NCBI GenBank assembly: GCA_021018995.1
Contig: CM037588.1
Coordinates: 140,737,725-140,801,724 of the forward strand
Direction of reading: 5' to 3'
Length of the DNA: 64,000 nt
From: Chloranthus sessilifolius
Taxonomy: Eukaryota > Streptophyta > Magnoliopsida > Chloranthales > Chloranthaceae
The notes beneath the pieces were generated by a model. It saw nothing but the letters and a program-made list of their open reading frames with translations. It searched no databases and was not told the DNA's origin. This document shows positions 9,387 to 21,556 of the stretch, in pieces. Every line of letters starts with the position of its first letter. Within the stretch, counting starts at the first letter, position 1. The position numbers were made by a program, and so were the translations under genes.

Positions 9387-11230
9387 TGGATCCAAGCATA
9401 GTAGGCAGTGCTTACGTCTGGTATGCAAGTCAAGGCTCGGGAATAAAACGGGTTACGAAAAATTAGAAAGATTCAACGAATAATGGTAAAATTTTTGAAA
9501 ACTAAAAAGAAAAATTATAAAAGATATTAATAAAATATATACAATTAAAAAATCAAAATTTTAAAAATATTGAGAAAAATCCAAATATGGAAGAATTCCT
9601 TTTGTTTGTAGAATACTCAATTTTGTTAAAAAGTCGTGATCGACTTTTTCAAAAATCCGTGATTTAATCAAGATTTGATCATTGATCAGAAAAGTTGCAA
9701 CTAAAATGCAACTTTTTAAATTAAAAGTCAAGTATTTGGGCTTAGTGATGGTGAGTTGCTTCACCGGGACCGCTGCCTGCAAATAGATAATATAAGGCTG
9801 TGATGATGATAGTATGATTGGTGAGTTGCATCAAGGCTCTATAACTAGCATAGTGACCAAGTCGGAGTTCGAGGCTTGGGATTCGGAAAAATTTAGCAAA
9901 ACTGGTCAAATTCGAAAAAGATCAAAATCCAGAAAAATGAAAAGAAAAAATTATAAAAATATATTAATAAGAAACTATCAATATTTAAAAAATAAAAAAA
10001 TCATTCAAAAATTCTAGCCATTTGATAAATTCATGAATAATTCTTAATGATTATAAAAGGGATAATGAAACGGACTTTTAAACACCACCATATGGTGTGT
10101 AAATGATCTTATATCATTAAAATATCACTTTTTATTTCAGACCATTGAAGTGTGATTTAGCAATGTGCCATGTGGCACACATCTATGAACAATCGAAATT
10201 ACTCAAGTGGCAATTCATAGTTGGAACATGATCTAGCCAAAGGATCATGCTTCTATGTGAATGCAAACCATCCGATCGGTGAACGTTAATATCAACCATC
10301 AAAATTAAGAACAAGCGTTGGTATTAGAGTGTATAGATCAGATGATTCGATTCTCCCAAAATATGTCATTTTTGGACCCATAGCCCTTCAATTGATGATA
10401 TATCACTTTAACAATGAATTTTCAATAAATGGTGTACACTATTTGGAGTTTAAATGGCGGTCAGGAGAGTCAGTCTCTTATAAAAGTCGGGAATGATTAT
10501 AAAATTTAGTTGATTTTTTTTCAAAAAGTCGGAAAATTTAGTCACTATAATAACTAGTATGGTGCTAGACAAGGAACGTGATCATTACCAAAACAAAAGC
10601 AAGAGGCTTGGAGCAAAAACTCCTGCCGCGGCCCGGTGACGCACTGCGGGGATGGTAGAGTGTTGAATCAACGACCGTTAATCAGAACCGAAAAAATTAA
10701 GGAACATTAGACAATCGAAAACCTACACCCCAAAATTTAAAAACATAATTGAATGCAGCATCAGTGAGAACACCACTTGATGAAATAAACGAAAGAAAGA
10801 AAAAGAGGGTGTGGCGTTATCACCAACGCTGCACTCAATGATGCTTTTGATTTGGGTTCTTCGATAATTCTCTTTTCTCAAATTCTTCAATGCCTCCCTC
10901 CCATGCTTTTGAAATGTCTTTTGAAATGCTTTTTGAAATGTCTTATTTTTGTACTTGATTTGGGTTCTTCGATAATTCTCTTTTCTCAAATAGTACACGT
11001 TGTACTTTGTACTTTCTAGCTTGTACTAGCTTTTAATTCACACCAAATTCCCCTCTACCTACTGGATCTCTACCTACTGGATCTTTCTCAGAAGCTGAAA
11101 TCAATCACATGCATTGCAACGGTCAATAAGGTTATGGAACTAGGGACCATCATTCACTATAGTTAGTGATCCATTGATGATCCATCGCAACAATTAGAAT
11201 ACGGGCTAGATTGATGGGCATAAGGGTGCG
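9387..11230. other. No gene seen; AT-rich dispersed repeats
   Basis: Two copies of an AT-rich dispersed repeat lie at about 9420-9560 and 9840-10015. Both include AAAAAGAAAAATTATAAAA or a near form followed by ATATTAATAA. Further copies are near 13110-13440 and 14605-14820. A direct repeat containing GATTTGGGTTCTTCGATAAT occurs at 10848-10881 and 10955-10988, separated by GAAATGTC repeats. The short open frames have no recognisable domain. Confidence 0.55.
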
Positions 11231-11367
11231 CACTACAAATATAAGGTGTTTCAGCGGTATTTACTGTTAAGACAATTTTTGGTAGCGACAGAACTAATAG
11301 CGGCAGTTTTTAATAGCGACAGGACTAATATAGCAGCAATCCGCTAATTGTCTTATTTTTTCTAGTG
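11231..11367. mobile_element. 137-bp CACTA-type MITE
   Basis: Begins CACTACAAATATAAG and ends CTTATTTTTTCTAGTG, which are inverted repeats of each other. The flanks are GCG (11228-11230) and GCG (11368-11370), the 3-bp duplication of CACTA elements. The interior is rich in AGCGACAG and AGCGGCAG motifs. Related copies are at 49423-49574 and, as a left end only, at 18210. Confidence 0.85.
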
Positions 11368-11370
11368 GCG

Positions 11371-14300
11371 GGTGCGTATAAAGGCCAGGTTTGGGATGGG
11401 TCAAGGCGACTTGAACCCGACCCGACTTGAACCATTTAGCAAAATTCAGGTCAGGTCAGGTTGGGATTTGAGAAAACTACGCTAAAAATTATAAGGAAAA
11501 GAGTCAGGTTGGGTCGAGCTCGAGTCACGAAACTTCAATCCGAATTTGATCCATTTAATAATGACTTTGGTCTCTGGAATTTCAACCCAGCCCGATTCAA
11601 CCACTCAGGTCAAAAACCCAGCCCGATTCGCTCATAGGGTTGAACCCTAGTTACCAAAAATGGCAATTTTTTGTAAAAAAAAATGGTTTAAAAGATGTTT
11701 TTTTCATAAAACGTGGGCAATGCATTTAAAACATGTCTTTAGAAAAAAATACTTGTACTTTAAAAAAAAATACTTGTACTTTTTAAAAACTATGATTTTT
11801 ACATTTTCAACGATTTTTTCACAAAATTTTCTCATTTTGCCAACAAAATATTTATTTATAAATATTTTTATTACTTTTCACCAAATGCTTACCCTTTTTT
11901 TTTTCCGGAATTTTGCCAATTTTTTCACCTAGCTTTCTTTCATTTTTTCGCCGTGCCAAGTTTTTCCCGAATTCCGGCTTCATAAATCGTAACCATGGCT
12001 GACCCGATTGGTCTGCACTCAGAGATGGGCGCTTTTACCGACTCTGATATAGTTAGGTTGTACAATTATATAAGGAAGTCATTATTTGCACACGAGAAGT
12101 TATCCCTTGCACATAGCTTAAAAGAAATACTTGTCATTTTGGGGACTTATAGCATGTGAAGACATCATTTAAGCCATCCGATTTGAAGGTTAAAAAATCT
12201 AGAAATCTTAATTTTAAGTAAAAGATTAGCACAAAAGTCGATCGCTATCATATGATTTAATGTAATCAACTGGTGTCAGATAACGGCATTTGACTGCATT
12301 CAATCATATGATAAAGATCGTGCTTCATGCCAATCTCTTAAGATCTTTAGATCATGCCCTAGAAATCAGATGCCTTAGATGCGTCTTCACATGGCACAAG
12401 TCCCTAAAATAATAAGTTTTTCTTTTAAAAGTATATGCAAGTGCCATGGCACATGTCCCCAAAATGATCAGTCTTTCTTTTAAAAGTACGTGCGCACTCG
12501 GATGCACAGGATGACCCATGTGCCCTGTCGCATTTCAAATGCCATGTGACATGATCAATAAAAAAAAAACTCTCATGGGACATGTGATTTAAAAAAAGCA
12601 TGGGATGTGTTATTTTAAGAAAGAAAAGTAACTTTTTTGCCTTATTGATGGGTCAATAATAAGGTACTCCCCAAAACCTTGGTCCAATGATTTTCTCAAC
12701 TTTTGACCATAATTTTAAGGGTGAAAAAATAATAAGATCAATATATACTTTTGAATGGGACCTCATCAACTTTACCTAAATAGCCATAGAACCCGATCCT
12801 CGTGATGAACGCTACATTATGGCCAAGTAATAGTTTTGATAGTGGGTGAAGAAACGTTTCTACACCCGGACGTATGGTCTCCGGCCTCATACTACTATAT
12901 ATGATTCATATTATATCGAATCCCAGTAAGCTTCCATCGCTAATACGTACTTCATGGACGCCTTTCATCGGGAGAAGGCTTTATTGCCTTTAGGCTTGGT
13001 TCAAATTTAGGGATATGAGTAACGGGCATGACAGCTCAATTTGTGATGGAGCCGCATGACGCTGGCAATTTTTTATTTACTTATAGAGTGGCTGTTGTAA
13101 ATATAGTCCCCAGGTCCGAGTTTGGCAATAATTCGACAAGGTTAAAATTCAAAAAAATTTGACAAATTCGAACAGTTTGGGAAAATATTAAAAGAAAAAT
13201 TGGAGAGAAAAATTAAGATTAAAAATATTAAAAATCACGATTTATTGAAACAATCGAGAATTATTCAAGAATTACTCGTGAATTTTTGTAAACTCACGAT
13301 TTTTAGAAAAATTCGTGAATAATTCGGGATTAATTCACAGAACCTCAAATTCATGAATTATTCGTGAATTTTTCAAACATTCGGTGAATTTTGTGACTAT
13401 GGTCACAAATTCTCTAAATTAATTAACATTTTTTGATACCTAATGGCCGAATTTTTACGACATAAACTTGATTTGTTTGGTCGGGTCGGGCATGAGACAT
13501 CTGACTCGACCTTCAAGTCAAGTATGGTCGACAAAGAGGTAAGGTCAGGAAAAAATAGGATCTATATCCTTACTATTACATAAAAGTAAAAATAGTTTTT
13601 GTCACATTTTGTAATACCAAAAATACCCTTAACCCTTTTAAACTTTCAATCCATATCCTTTTCCAATTTTTTTGCATTCTTATCCTAAATATCTAATTAT
13701 TAAGTAAGGAGGAAAGATAAAGGGGATTACTTTGTATATTTTAAACATATATATATATATATACCCTCAGGTTTCACTTCCACTATGGAGGTTTTAGGAA
13801 AAAATAAAATAGTAATAAAAATTTACATTCACCATCAATCACATACTGAGAAGATGATCATGAAATAATGAAATGATTTACTGTTCACTTCTAAGATATA
13901 AATCATTGTTACGTAGGTACCAAGGTAATAAAATAGGTATTGGTATCGGGTATCGGTCCTCCAAGGACTGATATGAATCGGCCGATACATATCGGACTTT
14001 ATATATCCTTACTACTATATAAAAGTGAAAATAGTATCTGTCAATTTTATACCTAAAATGCCCCTAATGCCCTAACTCATATCTAATTAAACTAGGGCTT
14101 TAAACTAGATACATACTCGATCTTTTTGGATTCGATCTTTTAGAGTTTCCAAATTCTTCTCCTCTTTATAACTATTATTTAAAGTAGTTGCTGAAAAAAA
14201 AAAAAATAGCAAACTACAGAAGAAGAAGGTAGCAGAACCTATAAAGAGAAGCACATTCCCCAAGACATCATCATCATGGAAATACTCACTAGAATTTCAT

Positions 14301-14967
14301 GTAAGTCTATTATAAGATTCAGGTGTGTTTCCAAGCTTTGGTCCCCCTTAATATCTAATCCTTACTTCATCGATGTTCACTCTGACCGCACGAAAATGGG
14401 CTCTTCCTCCAATCTAATTTTCAAGATCGAACAAGATGAACTCTGCTAACTTAAAATATCAATGGTGAATATAGAGAATGGGCAAGGGAAAAGATTTTAT
14501 TGAAAAAGAATCCTAGAATTGGGAGGTTCGAATTTTGCAAATCGATATCTTGAAATGGATTAATCTGCCTCACTATTCCTATTTACGTCTATAGTGACCA
14601 TATTGGGTTTCAGGAAAAAATCTGACAAAATTTATGAAATTCGGAAAAAGGAAAAAAAGTTAAAATTTAGAAAGTAAAATTATAAAATCTATTAGTTCAA
14701 AATGATAAAATTTTAAAAAGTGAAGTTTTTAACATAAATTGGGAAACTTGTAAAATTTCAAATTTATTCGAAATATTTCGATTTTATTCCCAAATTTGTG
14801 AATAATATGGATTTTGCATCCAATGGCCTCAAATTTAAACGAGATGAATGACACGTGATTTTATCAAATGTGATTTTACCTTTAAATATGTCCACCGAAT
14901 CTATGAGGGCATCCATGTTAAAATCAATTGACAGTTTTGAATCAAATGATGGAGAATGTTTTCATTC
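11371..14967. other. No gene seen; MITE remnants and AT-rich repeats
   Basis: A foldback lies at about 12222-12343: AGATTAGCACAAAAGTCGATC... pairs with a later inverse copy around ATCATATGAT. AT-rich dispersed repeats, also seen at 9420 and 9840, recur at 13110-13440 and 14605-14820. Two similar segments at 13561-13640 and 14005-14085 share ATCCTTACTA and TA(A)AAGT(A/G)AAAATAG. A (TA)n run is at 13748-13764. The last ~115 bp (14855-14970) resemble the left arm of the MITE at 41128, and the CACTA element inserted into it. No coding capacity is supported. Confidence 0.55.
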
Positions 14968-14970
14968 CAA

Positions 14971-15075
14971 CACTACAAAAAAATTAGGTTATCCCGACAG
15001 TTGTTTAATAAGCAGCCGTTGGCGTAGATCTATCCTATGCTGACGGCTATTATGGAAGCCGTCGGCGTAGGGTCA
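14971..15075. repeat. Left TIR and subterminal repeats of the CACTA element
   Basis: The TIR CACTACAAAAAAA is followed by GCCGTTGGCGTAG, TATGCTGACGGC and GCCGTCGGCGTAGG, alternating orientations of one 11-12-bp motif. In known CACTA elements such subterminal motifs are transposase binding sites; the role here is by analogy. Confidence 0.8.
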
Positions 15076-15117
15076 GAGTATATAAGCTACGCCCAACACA
15101 TGATGTCTACTAGTTTT

Positions 15118-15126
15118 TTGATATCG

Positions 15127-15161
<35 letters not shown>

Positions 15162-15300
15162 CCTCTCTCTTCAAAACCCTAGCTATTTGTCACACATCAG
15201 AGATCATCGTGATAAATTCCCACTTAATAATCGATTTAGAAATTCCCATTTTCGACCCTAACCCTCCCTCCCTCTCTCTCTCTCTCTCTCTCTCTGTGCA
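15118..15300. repeat. (CT)n microsatellites in a captured 5' UTR-like stretch
   Basis: CT runs at about 15129-15160 and 15271-15294 lie in sequence with AAAACCCTAGC and AAACCCTAAT, typical of plant 5' UTRs. They precede the exon-like ATG at 15456 and suggest that the promoter end of a host gene was captured. Confidence 0.6.
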
Positions 15301-15455
15301 AAACATGAAACCCTAATCTATTTTCTCTACTAAAATCCCATCTCTCTTCATCGCCATCTTAATCACGCTGTAGAACGACGCTGGTGAATCGGTGACCATA
15401 ATTTAGAGGTCCTCTCTATGATGTTCTTCAATCGAAGCTCCGGAGAAGCTCTCTA

Positions 15456-15590
15456 ATGGCGTTCTCTACTACTCTCGCCAGATCTGCATCTCCATTGATC
15501 AAAGGATCTTACTTATACTCTCCTTTTGATCATGGATCCCAAGCTCTCAATCAATTTAAGGCAAGTTCTATTATTGAGGATGTGTTTTGT
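15456..15590 (+). pseudogene. Captured first exon, gene not recognised
   Basis: An ATG following a CT-rich, UTR-like leader opens a frame starting MAFSTTLARSASPLIKGSYL, rich in Ser, Ala and Arg like an organelle targeting peptide. The frame runs into a GGCAAGTTC-like possible splice donor near 15560 and then meets a stop about ten codons later. I cannot name the parent gene. It sits inside the CACTA element upstream of the other captured exons, so the transposon could have gained a transcription start here; that is inference. Confidence 0.4.
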
Positions 15591-17164
15591 CTGATTTAAA
15601 ATGAGTTTCTATAAATTTTCTTTGTTTATTTTTTTGGATGGTTGTTGTTTCTTCTGATGTGAACAATATACGAAGCATATGATCGGATTTGTTTTTTTTT
15701 CCTTTTATGTTTTGTTTTGTGGTTTTTTAGTTTTGCTATTTTCAGGTATCTTGCTACAGTGGTAATCACATTACAAATTCTTCAAGAATATATGAGCACT
15801 TTTGGATCTCATGTTTCCCTTTTAGAAGTATCTTCCCAATAGTTAAAGATATGGTTATATCATTTTATCTTTTTTGATAAGATTAGGGGCTGTTTGGATA
15901 TTAGCCAATTTAAGAATAAGATGAAAATGGGATCATTTAGTACTGGATTAGTGAGTGCAGCTTGTTTAGTTGGCTACCTAAACATGAGCATATGGTTCAT
16001 TCCACTGCTAAAAGGAATGAATTTTGCAGATAATCATGCTTCATTTCATCTCCTTTTTGGATAAAAGGTTAATAAGATTTGCATCCAAGCAGTTCCCACA
16101 TGTTAAATATTTTATTACAATATGAAATTAGAATTATTTATTCATTGTAATTACACAGGAAATGTTTTGAGAAGTATTCAGCCTATTAAAGCCACAGATA
16201 TTGAAACCTCGTAGAGAGTTCAGAGTGAGACAGATTACACTCTACTTTCATACTTATAATTTTACCTGTGAAGACCATCATCTAACAATAAATGAACTAT
16301 AACTTTCATGTTGTGAGCTGATCTACCTGATTTTCAAATGTCCAAATCAGCAACCATCATCATAGATTGCACTTTCTTCATGAAAATCAGGGTGTAAATA
16401 TTAGGATTAGAAAAACGATAATGCTATGCTTGGATATTTAGAATTTCAAGAACTGAAAACAACGAGCTTGTTTCAGCAGGATAGGGATGAAAATTGTGAA
16501 AGATTAATATTAAATAAATTTGTATGTGTGAATATAATTTTTAAACAGAACAATGTTACTCCTTTTGTCAAGTTTGGGTTGAATAAATTGTTTTTTTTCT
16601 TTTCTTGTAGAAGTCATGTGTGCCCCATTCAAGCATGTGGGAAAGTTAAATATTTCGAACTTGATTTGGAAGGACTGCCATGTTGTATTTATTTTGCAAT
16701 CCTGTGTATAAGTTTACTCTCTTCACATTATTATGATAATTAAGTTTGTAGCATATGGCTTGATTGACCGGTCTGTGATATTTTATAAGTAGTTGTTTGA
16801 CTGCTTCATTCTCTATTATCTGTTTCCGCTAAATATATAAAAGCGCGCCTATATTTCCAGTCAAATCTGTTTTTTTTTTAAAGCTATAATTGACAGAATT
16901 TTTTTATGGTTCTGGATATTTATACTCTGATTATGTTTTATGTTTACATCTAAACTGCCTCGTTTAGCATATAGTTTAACTCCTCATCAATAGCATGTCC
17001 TAGCATAAAATTTTGATAATGATTTCCCAAATCATTTATGGCAGTTCAGTTCAGCCTCCTTGAGCATATATTCATACGGTGACTTTTTGCTAAAACTATT
17101 GTCGAAGTTTCACCGTATCTGAAATGGGCTGAGGAGGTATACTCAGTTTCTTGTACATAAGCGA

Positions 17165-17314
17165 GTGTCATTGTTGATGACTGTCCTACTACACAAGTGT
17201 ATCATCAAGACTATGGATTACAGCCAACATTGGTTTGGGCCAAGGTAGTAGTGTGATTGTTGATGACTGTCCTACTACACAAGTGTATCGTCAAGACTAT
17301 GGATTGCAGCCAGC
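17165..17314. repeat. Tandem duplication, 86-bp period
   Basis: A segment containing ATTGTTGATGACTGTCCTAC and ACTATGGATT is present at 17165-17228 and again at 17251-17314 with few changes. It lies in otherwise unassigned sequence of the CACTA element. Confidence 0.8.
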
Positions 17315-18021
17315 ACTGATGATGGCTGCTAATTGGAGCCTTCTAATGGGGGCTGCAAATCGGGGACATATAGTTTACGACTGATAAAATTTTAAGATAG
17401 CTGATAAACAAATAATAACTGATAATCGTCATATTTGAGCCCAATATGACGATTACTTTGGCATAACTGTTGCTGGGTTATCCAGGTTAGTTTAGATTTT
17501 ACATTTCTTTATGAAATGCATCCCATCAGCTTGAACTTGATGGAGACGAACTAGAGCTGAGTGGTTTTAGGCTCGAATATAAAAGAGCCGATCTCAAGCT
17601 AACCTTGGCTCCGCTTGAACTTGGCTCCTTGAGAGCCCTACTTTTCGGTATTCATCACTTCCATGCTATCAAAGGAAATAAGACCAAAAAATAATTTATG
17701 CATTACATTTCAGTAGAAGAAAGAAAAATAAAAGAAAAAACCTACAATTATTTTATTTTGCAGTTTATACACTAGACCAATTGGCAGAGAAATATAGCAG
17801 CCTCGCATTCCTACTTTACTGCCTAATATTGATGTTGATTTTTGCAGTCAATCACTCCATTTACAGGTAGATTTTATCCGTGTACCATATTGTTTATAGG
17901 ATGGATAACAGCTAGCATGCTCTGTTTCTGAGGAGTTCTTCTAATTTTTTAATGGTTCCATGATACATTGTTGGACACCCATTAATGGGATCTTCTTGAC
18001 AATCAAAACTAAAAAATGCAG

Positions 18022-18150
18022 GAGGGGGGAGCATCTGCTTTCTATTTCTAGGCATGACCTTAGTCCATATTGGCACATGTTTCTGCCTTTTTCATACGCC
18101 ACAGTTTCTGGTGCTGTAGGATCATGTTTGGTGTTGTTTGCAAAATCACT
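18022..18150 (+). pseudogene. Captured exon of a NIPA-type Mg transporter
   Basis: The frame reads PYWHMFLPFSYATVSGAVGS followed by CLVLFAKSL, which I recognise as a membrane segment of plant NIPA (Mg_trans_NIPA) proteins, putative magnesium transporters with about nine membrane helices. It is bounded by an acceptor-like ATGCAG (18016-18021) and a donor GTAAGT (18151-18156), so it was copied from genomic DNA with intron edges. Only this exon is visible; no neighbouring NIPA exon was found. It is a non-functional fragment inside the CACTA element. Confidence 0.65.
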
Positions 18151-18209
18151 GTAAGTTTGGTTGTTTAGAAGGATATTTTAACAAATTCTTGTGACTTGCA
18201 GCCATGGTA

Positions 18210-18438
<229 letters not shown>

Positions 18439-18782
18439 TGATGTGTTGTCGTTCAGTCGCCATAATTGTAGGTTCCTTGCTTGAAATGTCGACAATTTTA
18501 TATTTGATTACCTTTTTTTTATAATGCTTTTAACTAGATTGATCCCTATTATCCATTAGTTTAACGCATATTATGACTTCTCTGCAATTCATGATTCTTT
18601 TGGAACTGCGTCATACTCTTCTGATCATAATCAGTGGAGCTGAGGAGTACTCATTCACCTTATTCATAGTAAGAAGCCGATAAGTGACCCTTTTTCACAG
18701 TAAACTATATATGATCACCGTTCCTGACTGATCAAATCCTTTTTCTTGCGACATATAATCTATTATGTTCCATCTTATGCAG

Positions 18783-18872
18783 ATTTTATTATTGAGGACT
18801 ATGGAAATTCTTGTGCCGATATATATAATGGCATAAGAAGTTACTGCTATTCAAAGGCAGCGCCAACAACAG
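18783..18872 (+). pseudogene. Exon-like fragment, gene not recognised
   Basis: A 90-bp segment between an acceptor-like TTATGCAG and a donor-like CAG/GTAGA reads IEDYGNSCADIYNGIRSYCY in one open frame. The edges and open frame look like another captured exon, but I cannot identify the parent gene. Confidence 0.3.
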
Positions 18873-19144
18873 GTAGATGCATGTCCTTTCAGGTTCCTTG
18901 CCTTGGACAGAATTTATAAAAGACGGTGGCAGCTACTAATATGCATTGAAAATTTTCTATTGTTTCTCCTTGACCTTTTAGTATTAAATTATATGAGCAA
19001 TGATAAGTTAGCATGGGGAAGATTTTGAGGAGCCCGCTTTCTTTACTTCCAGATTTTCTGTTCTAGAGTTTATATAGTATTTTTCTTTGCAATCAAGCAT
19101 GAGCTGGAAAATGTAGAAACTGATCATGCATTATCTCTGGGCAG

Positions 19145-19191
19145 TGGCATGCCCAAGTGTAAACTTGGCCTAAATGACAGTACTATTGGAG
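19145..19191 (+). pseudogene. Captured AP-1 mu adaptin fragment, part 1 (split by Gypsy)
   Basis: The frame reads GMPKCKLGLNDSTIG, matching the conserved adaptor-complex medium (mu) subunit C-terminal domain. Immediately after it the chromovirus is inserted: TGGAG at 19187-19191 is the target duplication, and the mu sequence resumes at 31541. A small indel at the junction shifts the frame. It is a fragment of a clathrin-adaptor gene that sorts cargo at the trans-Golgi network. Confidence 0.75.
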
Positions 19192-19561
19192 TGTGACAGC
19201 CAAGATTTCGACACCTCAAAACCTGTGCCATCAGCACGGCCCTCTAGGCCGTGCCCCCGAAGTCCATACAGAACATTGGTATAATCAAGTCATCACTACT
19301 CAAAATGAAACATGTAACTGAACAACATGAAATAATTATATGCTAACCTAAAGCAAACGCTCAAAAGACAGTTCTTCTTCCATGCCAACACATGAACAAA
19401 AGAACCGACCCGAACCATCGGTGATAATCTAGATCACCCTAGATGGTTCGCCAAAAGAATATATCATTTAATTACATCTTTTCCAAAAAGAGGCTTGACA
19501 TACCAAGCCATACAGAAGGCTCTCAAAACTCACTCTCAAAGTACGCACAGGTCCTCTAAAA

Positions 19562-19670
19562 GAAGTCTTCAGGAGGAGGCTCTAACTCTTCCTCGAGCAT
19601 GTAATCCGAATCTCCCGAATTTACGTCTCCCGAAGCCTCGGCAGCCGCAAGCAATGGACCTGTGACGTAT
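19562..19670 (-). CDS. LTR-encoded acidic peptide, conserved, FF-ending
   Basis: On the minus strand, after an acceptor-like ACGTCACAG, a short frame reads LLAAAEASGDVNSGDSDYML followed by EEELEPPPEDFF and a stop. The partner LTR (29556-29664) gives the same frame with only conservative changes, ending DSDYVP, GEELESPPEDFF. Related solo LTRs end DSDYISKEELETSAEEFFP (minus strand, near 44350-44440) and NFAEEFFPK (35082-35200). The position, about 370-500 bp before the LTR end, is also conserved. No ATG starts it, so it may be an exon joined by splicing. The function is unknown. Confidence 0.45.
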
Positions 19671-19689
19671 AGTCTAAAAGGAGTGAGCT

Positions 19690-19716
19690 ACATCCTAGCT
19701 CAATAGGGAAACAGTA
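19690..19716 (-). promoter_or_regulatory. Conserved TGAGCT...AGCTCA inverted repeat in LTRs
   Basis: On the minus strand TGAGCTAGGATGTAGCTCA can fold as a 6-bp stem with a 7-nt loop. It recurs in the partner LTR near 29685-29705, as GAGCTTCAATGTTAGCTC on the minus strand near 44460-44480, and as GAGCTTTGATGATAGCTC at 35041-35058. In each case it lies 20-45 bp upstream of the acidic frame. It may be an RNA hairpin or a protein site. Confidence 0.55.
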
Positions 19717-20668
19717 TGTGAACATATAAGTCAAGTTCTCACACATATTCTAAAATAATTTAAAAGCATGATTTATCTAATGGAATTACTGAGAAGACAT
19801 TTTAAATAACTGAAAGATATACTAGATGCAACTATTGCTTTACATGAGTTTGTTCATTCTCAACTTGCTGATATTAGTTACTGATTTTGCTTAATTACTT
19901 AAATCTTAACTTAAATATTCTCCAACTTACTATAAAGTCAGGCGCCCGATGGAACACCCTCCATTGTCGTCTAAATAGACAGTTTTCATATCTTTTTCTT
20001 TCTTAAATACCACTCAGGTCCTTTTCTCATAGGCGACGGGGTTTCTAGTCTCATACACATCCCTGGGATGTCCAAACTGGTATACGGATTGGCCGCTGTA
20101 CCGGTCATGGATATTCTGTCGAGTCAGTCGTGGGTATCCCGCCGTGTCGGTGGGGTATTCTATTTAAACCTTAAATAACAAAAGTATCAAATGTGTGCTA
20201 CATATAGTTGTTCACCGTGTAATTATGCTAATTCATATTGATTAGGCCTTATCAATCTTTATTCACTTTTGCTTTACAATGTCACATACATCCCTGAGAT
20301 GTCTAAGTCAATCGCATCATACAGATGCCTTTATTATATTTTCATCCCCTGAGGATGTCTCATTTTCATTTATTTACTTGGTGTCACACACACAAACACA
20401 TTTAAAGATTCACATTTTGATGCACAAATATTTATTTGAATCTCTCTACATACACGCTTTTGAAAATTGAAATACATGTTCAAGGTGTTCCCTACCTCAA
20501 CGTAAAGCCATCATTTAACGCATTGCCGTTCCCTAGGGAATCAAATGCATCTAACACACGCCAAACCTACATTGCATGTGTCACAAATACCCTCAAAAAA
20601 GTCTCTAAGAATCTTGGGAACTATAGCTTCCAAGAACAATAAAAATAAAGTAAAATTCTATGTAGTAG

Positions 20669-20934
20669 CTCGCGCGAGCGAGCACTATTCATCGTTCGAG
20701 CGATCACTCAACCTCGCTCGAGCGATCATAAATGAGGCTCATACTATCAAGCAAGCGATTATAAACAAGGCCTTTTTCATTTCACACGACCCTCACTCGA
20801 GTGATCTTCCTCTTCACAAAGTTCCTCGCTCGAGCGAGGCCAGAACTATTTCTCTTATATATTTTATCCTTCCTCGCTTGAGCGAGCCATTTTAACCGCT
20901 CGAGCGAGGAGCGATGACAGTAATTGCTCGATCG
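20669..20934. promoter_or_regulatory. CGCTCGAGCG dyad cluster in the 3' LTR
   Basis: Dyads of the form CGCTCGAGCG or close variants are centred at 20673.5, 20697.5, 20719.5, 20798.5, 20831.5, 20879.5 and 20901.5, with weaker ones at about 20752 and 20929. Two adjacent pairs (20697.5/20719.5 and 20879.5/20901.5) are exactly 22 bp apart. The partner LTR shows the same pairs at 30686.5/30708.5 and 30867.5/30889.5. Each dyad holds CpG sites. Confidence 0.75.
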
Positions 20935-21556
20935 TTTCGAGAACTACCCCCAACCTCATTTAATACCGTATTTAAATATCAAAACAAATCTACCTAATAA
21001 TTAATACTTCATCTAAATCACATATAAACATTTACATACCTTGGATTTATGAGACCTCTTCTAGATTTGATCCAAGATCAGCCATACCAAATGAGGGTTT
21101 CAAAACCCTTCTTCCAAACGCTTTCTTGATCCTTCCCAAGCTCTCTAGACTAAGGAATCTTCTTCACTTTCATCACCATCATCATCACCCCATATATTAG
21201 AAATCCCTAAGGTGAATCTCACCTACTTCTCAAGGATCATCCTATTTCTAGCTACCTTTTAATAAAATTCCTTTTTTTTTTCTTCTTTCTCTCTATCTCT
21301 CTCTCTCTCTCTTTCTAAGCTCAACAAAACAAGTATGGGAGACTCCTCCCCTTTCTCTCACATACCTTAACTAGTGTGCTAATCACACACATACCTCCTA
21401 AGTGCTTTGCATCCACTTGGACTACTTGCCAAACATATACACCTAAGAGCATATATATAGATTTTTTTTTTTGTTTTTCTCCTGTGCACCACAATGCCAT
21501 AGTACTGTTCATGGCACACATGACCTGTACTATACACGAAAATCATGGATATTACA

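Larger units (their letters stand above)
19192..21556 (-). repeat. 3' LTR of the chromovirus
   Basis: Plus-strand start TGTGACAGCC and end GGATATTACA (TG...CA). It is the partner of 29185-31540, to which it aligns end to end with scattered substitutions. It contains the CGCTCGAGCG dyad cluster (20669-20934), a GA/CT-rich run (21280-21316) and, near its sense-strand 3' part, the acidic reading frame at 19562-19670. Confidence 0.93.

Noticed and set aside
13561..14085. Helitron 5' ends (two segments with ATCCTTACTA...TAAAAGT)
   Set aside because: The left ends are suggestive, but no hairpin plus CTRR 3' end and no Rep/helicase sequence could be matched.
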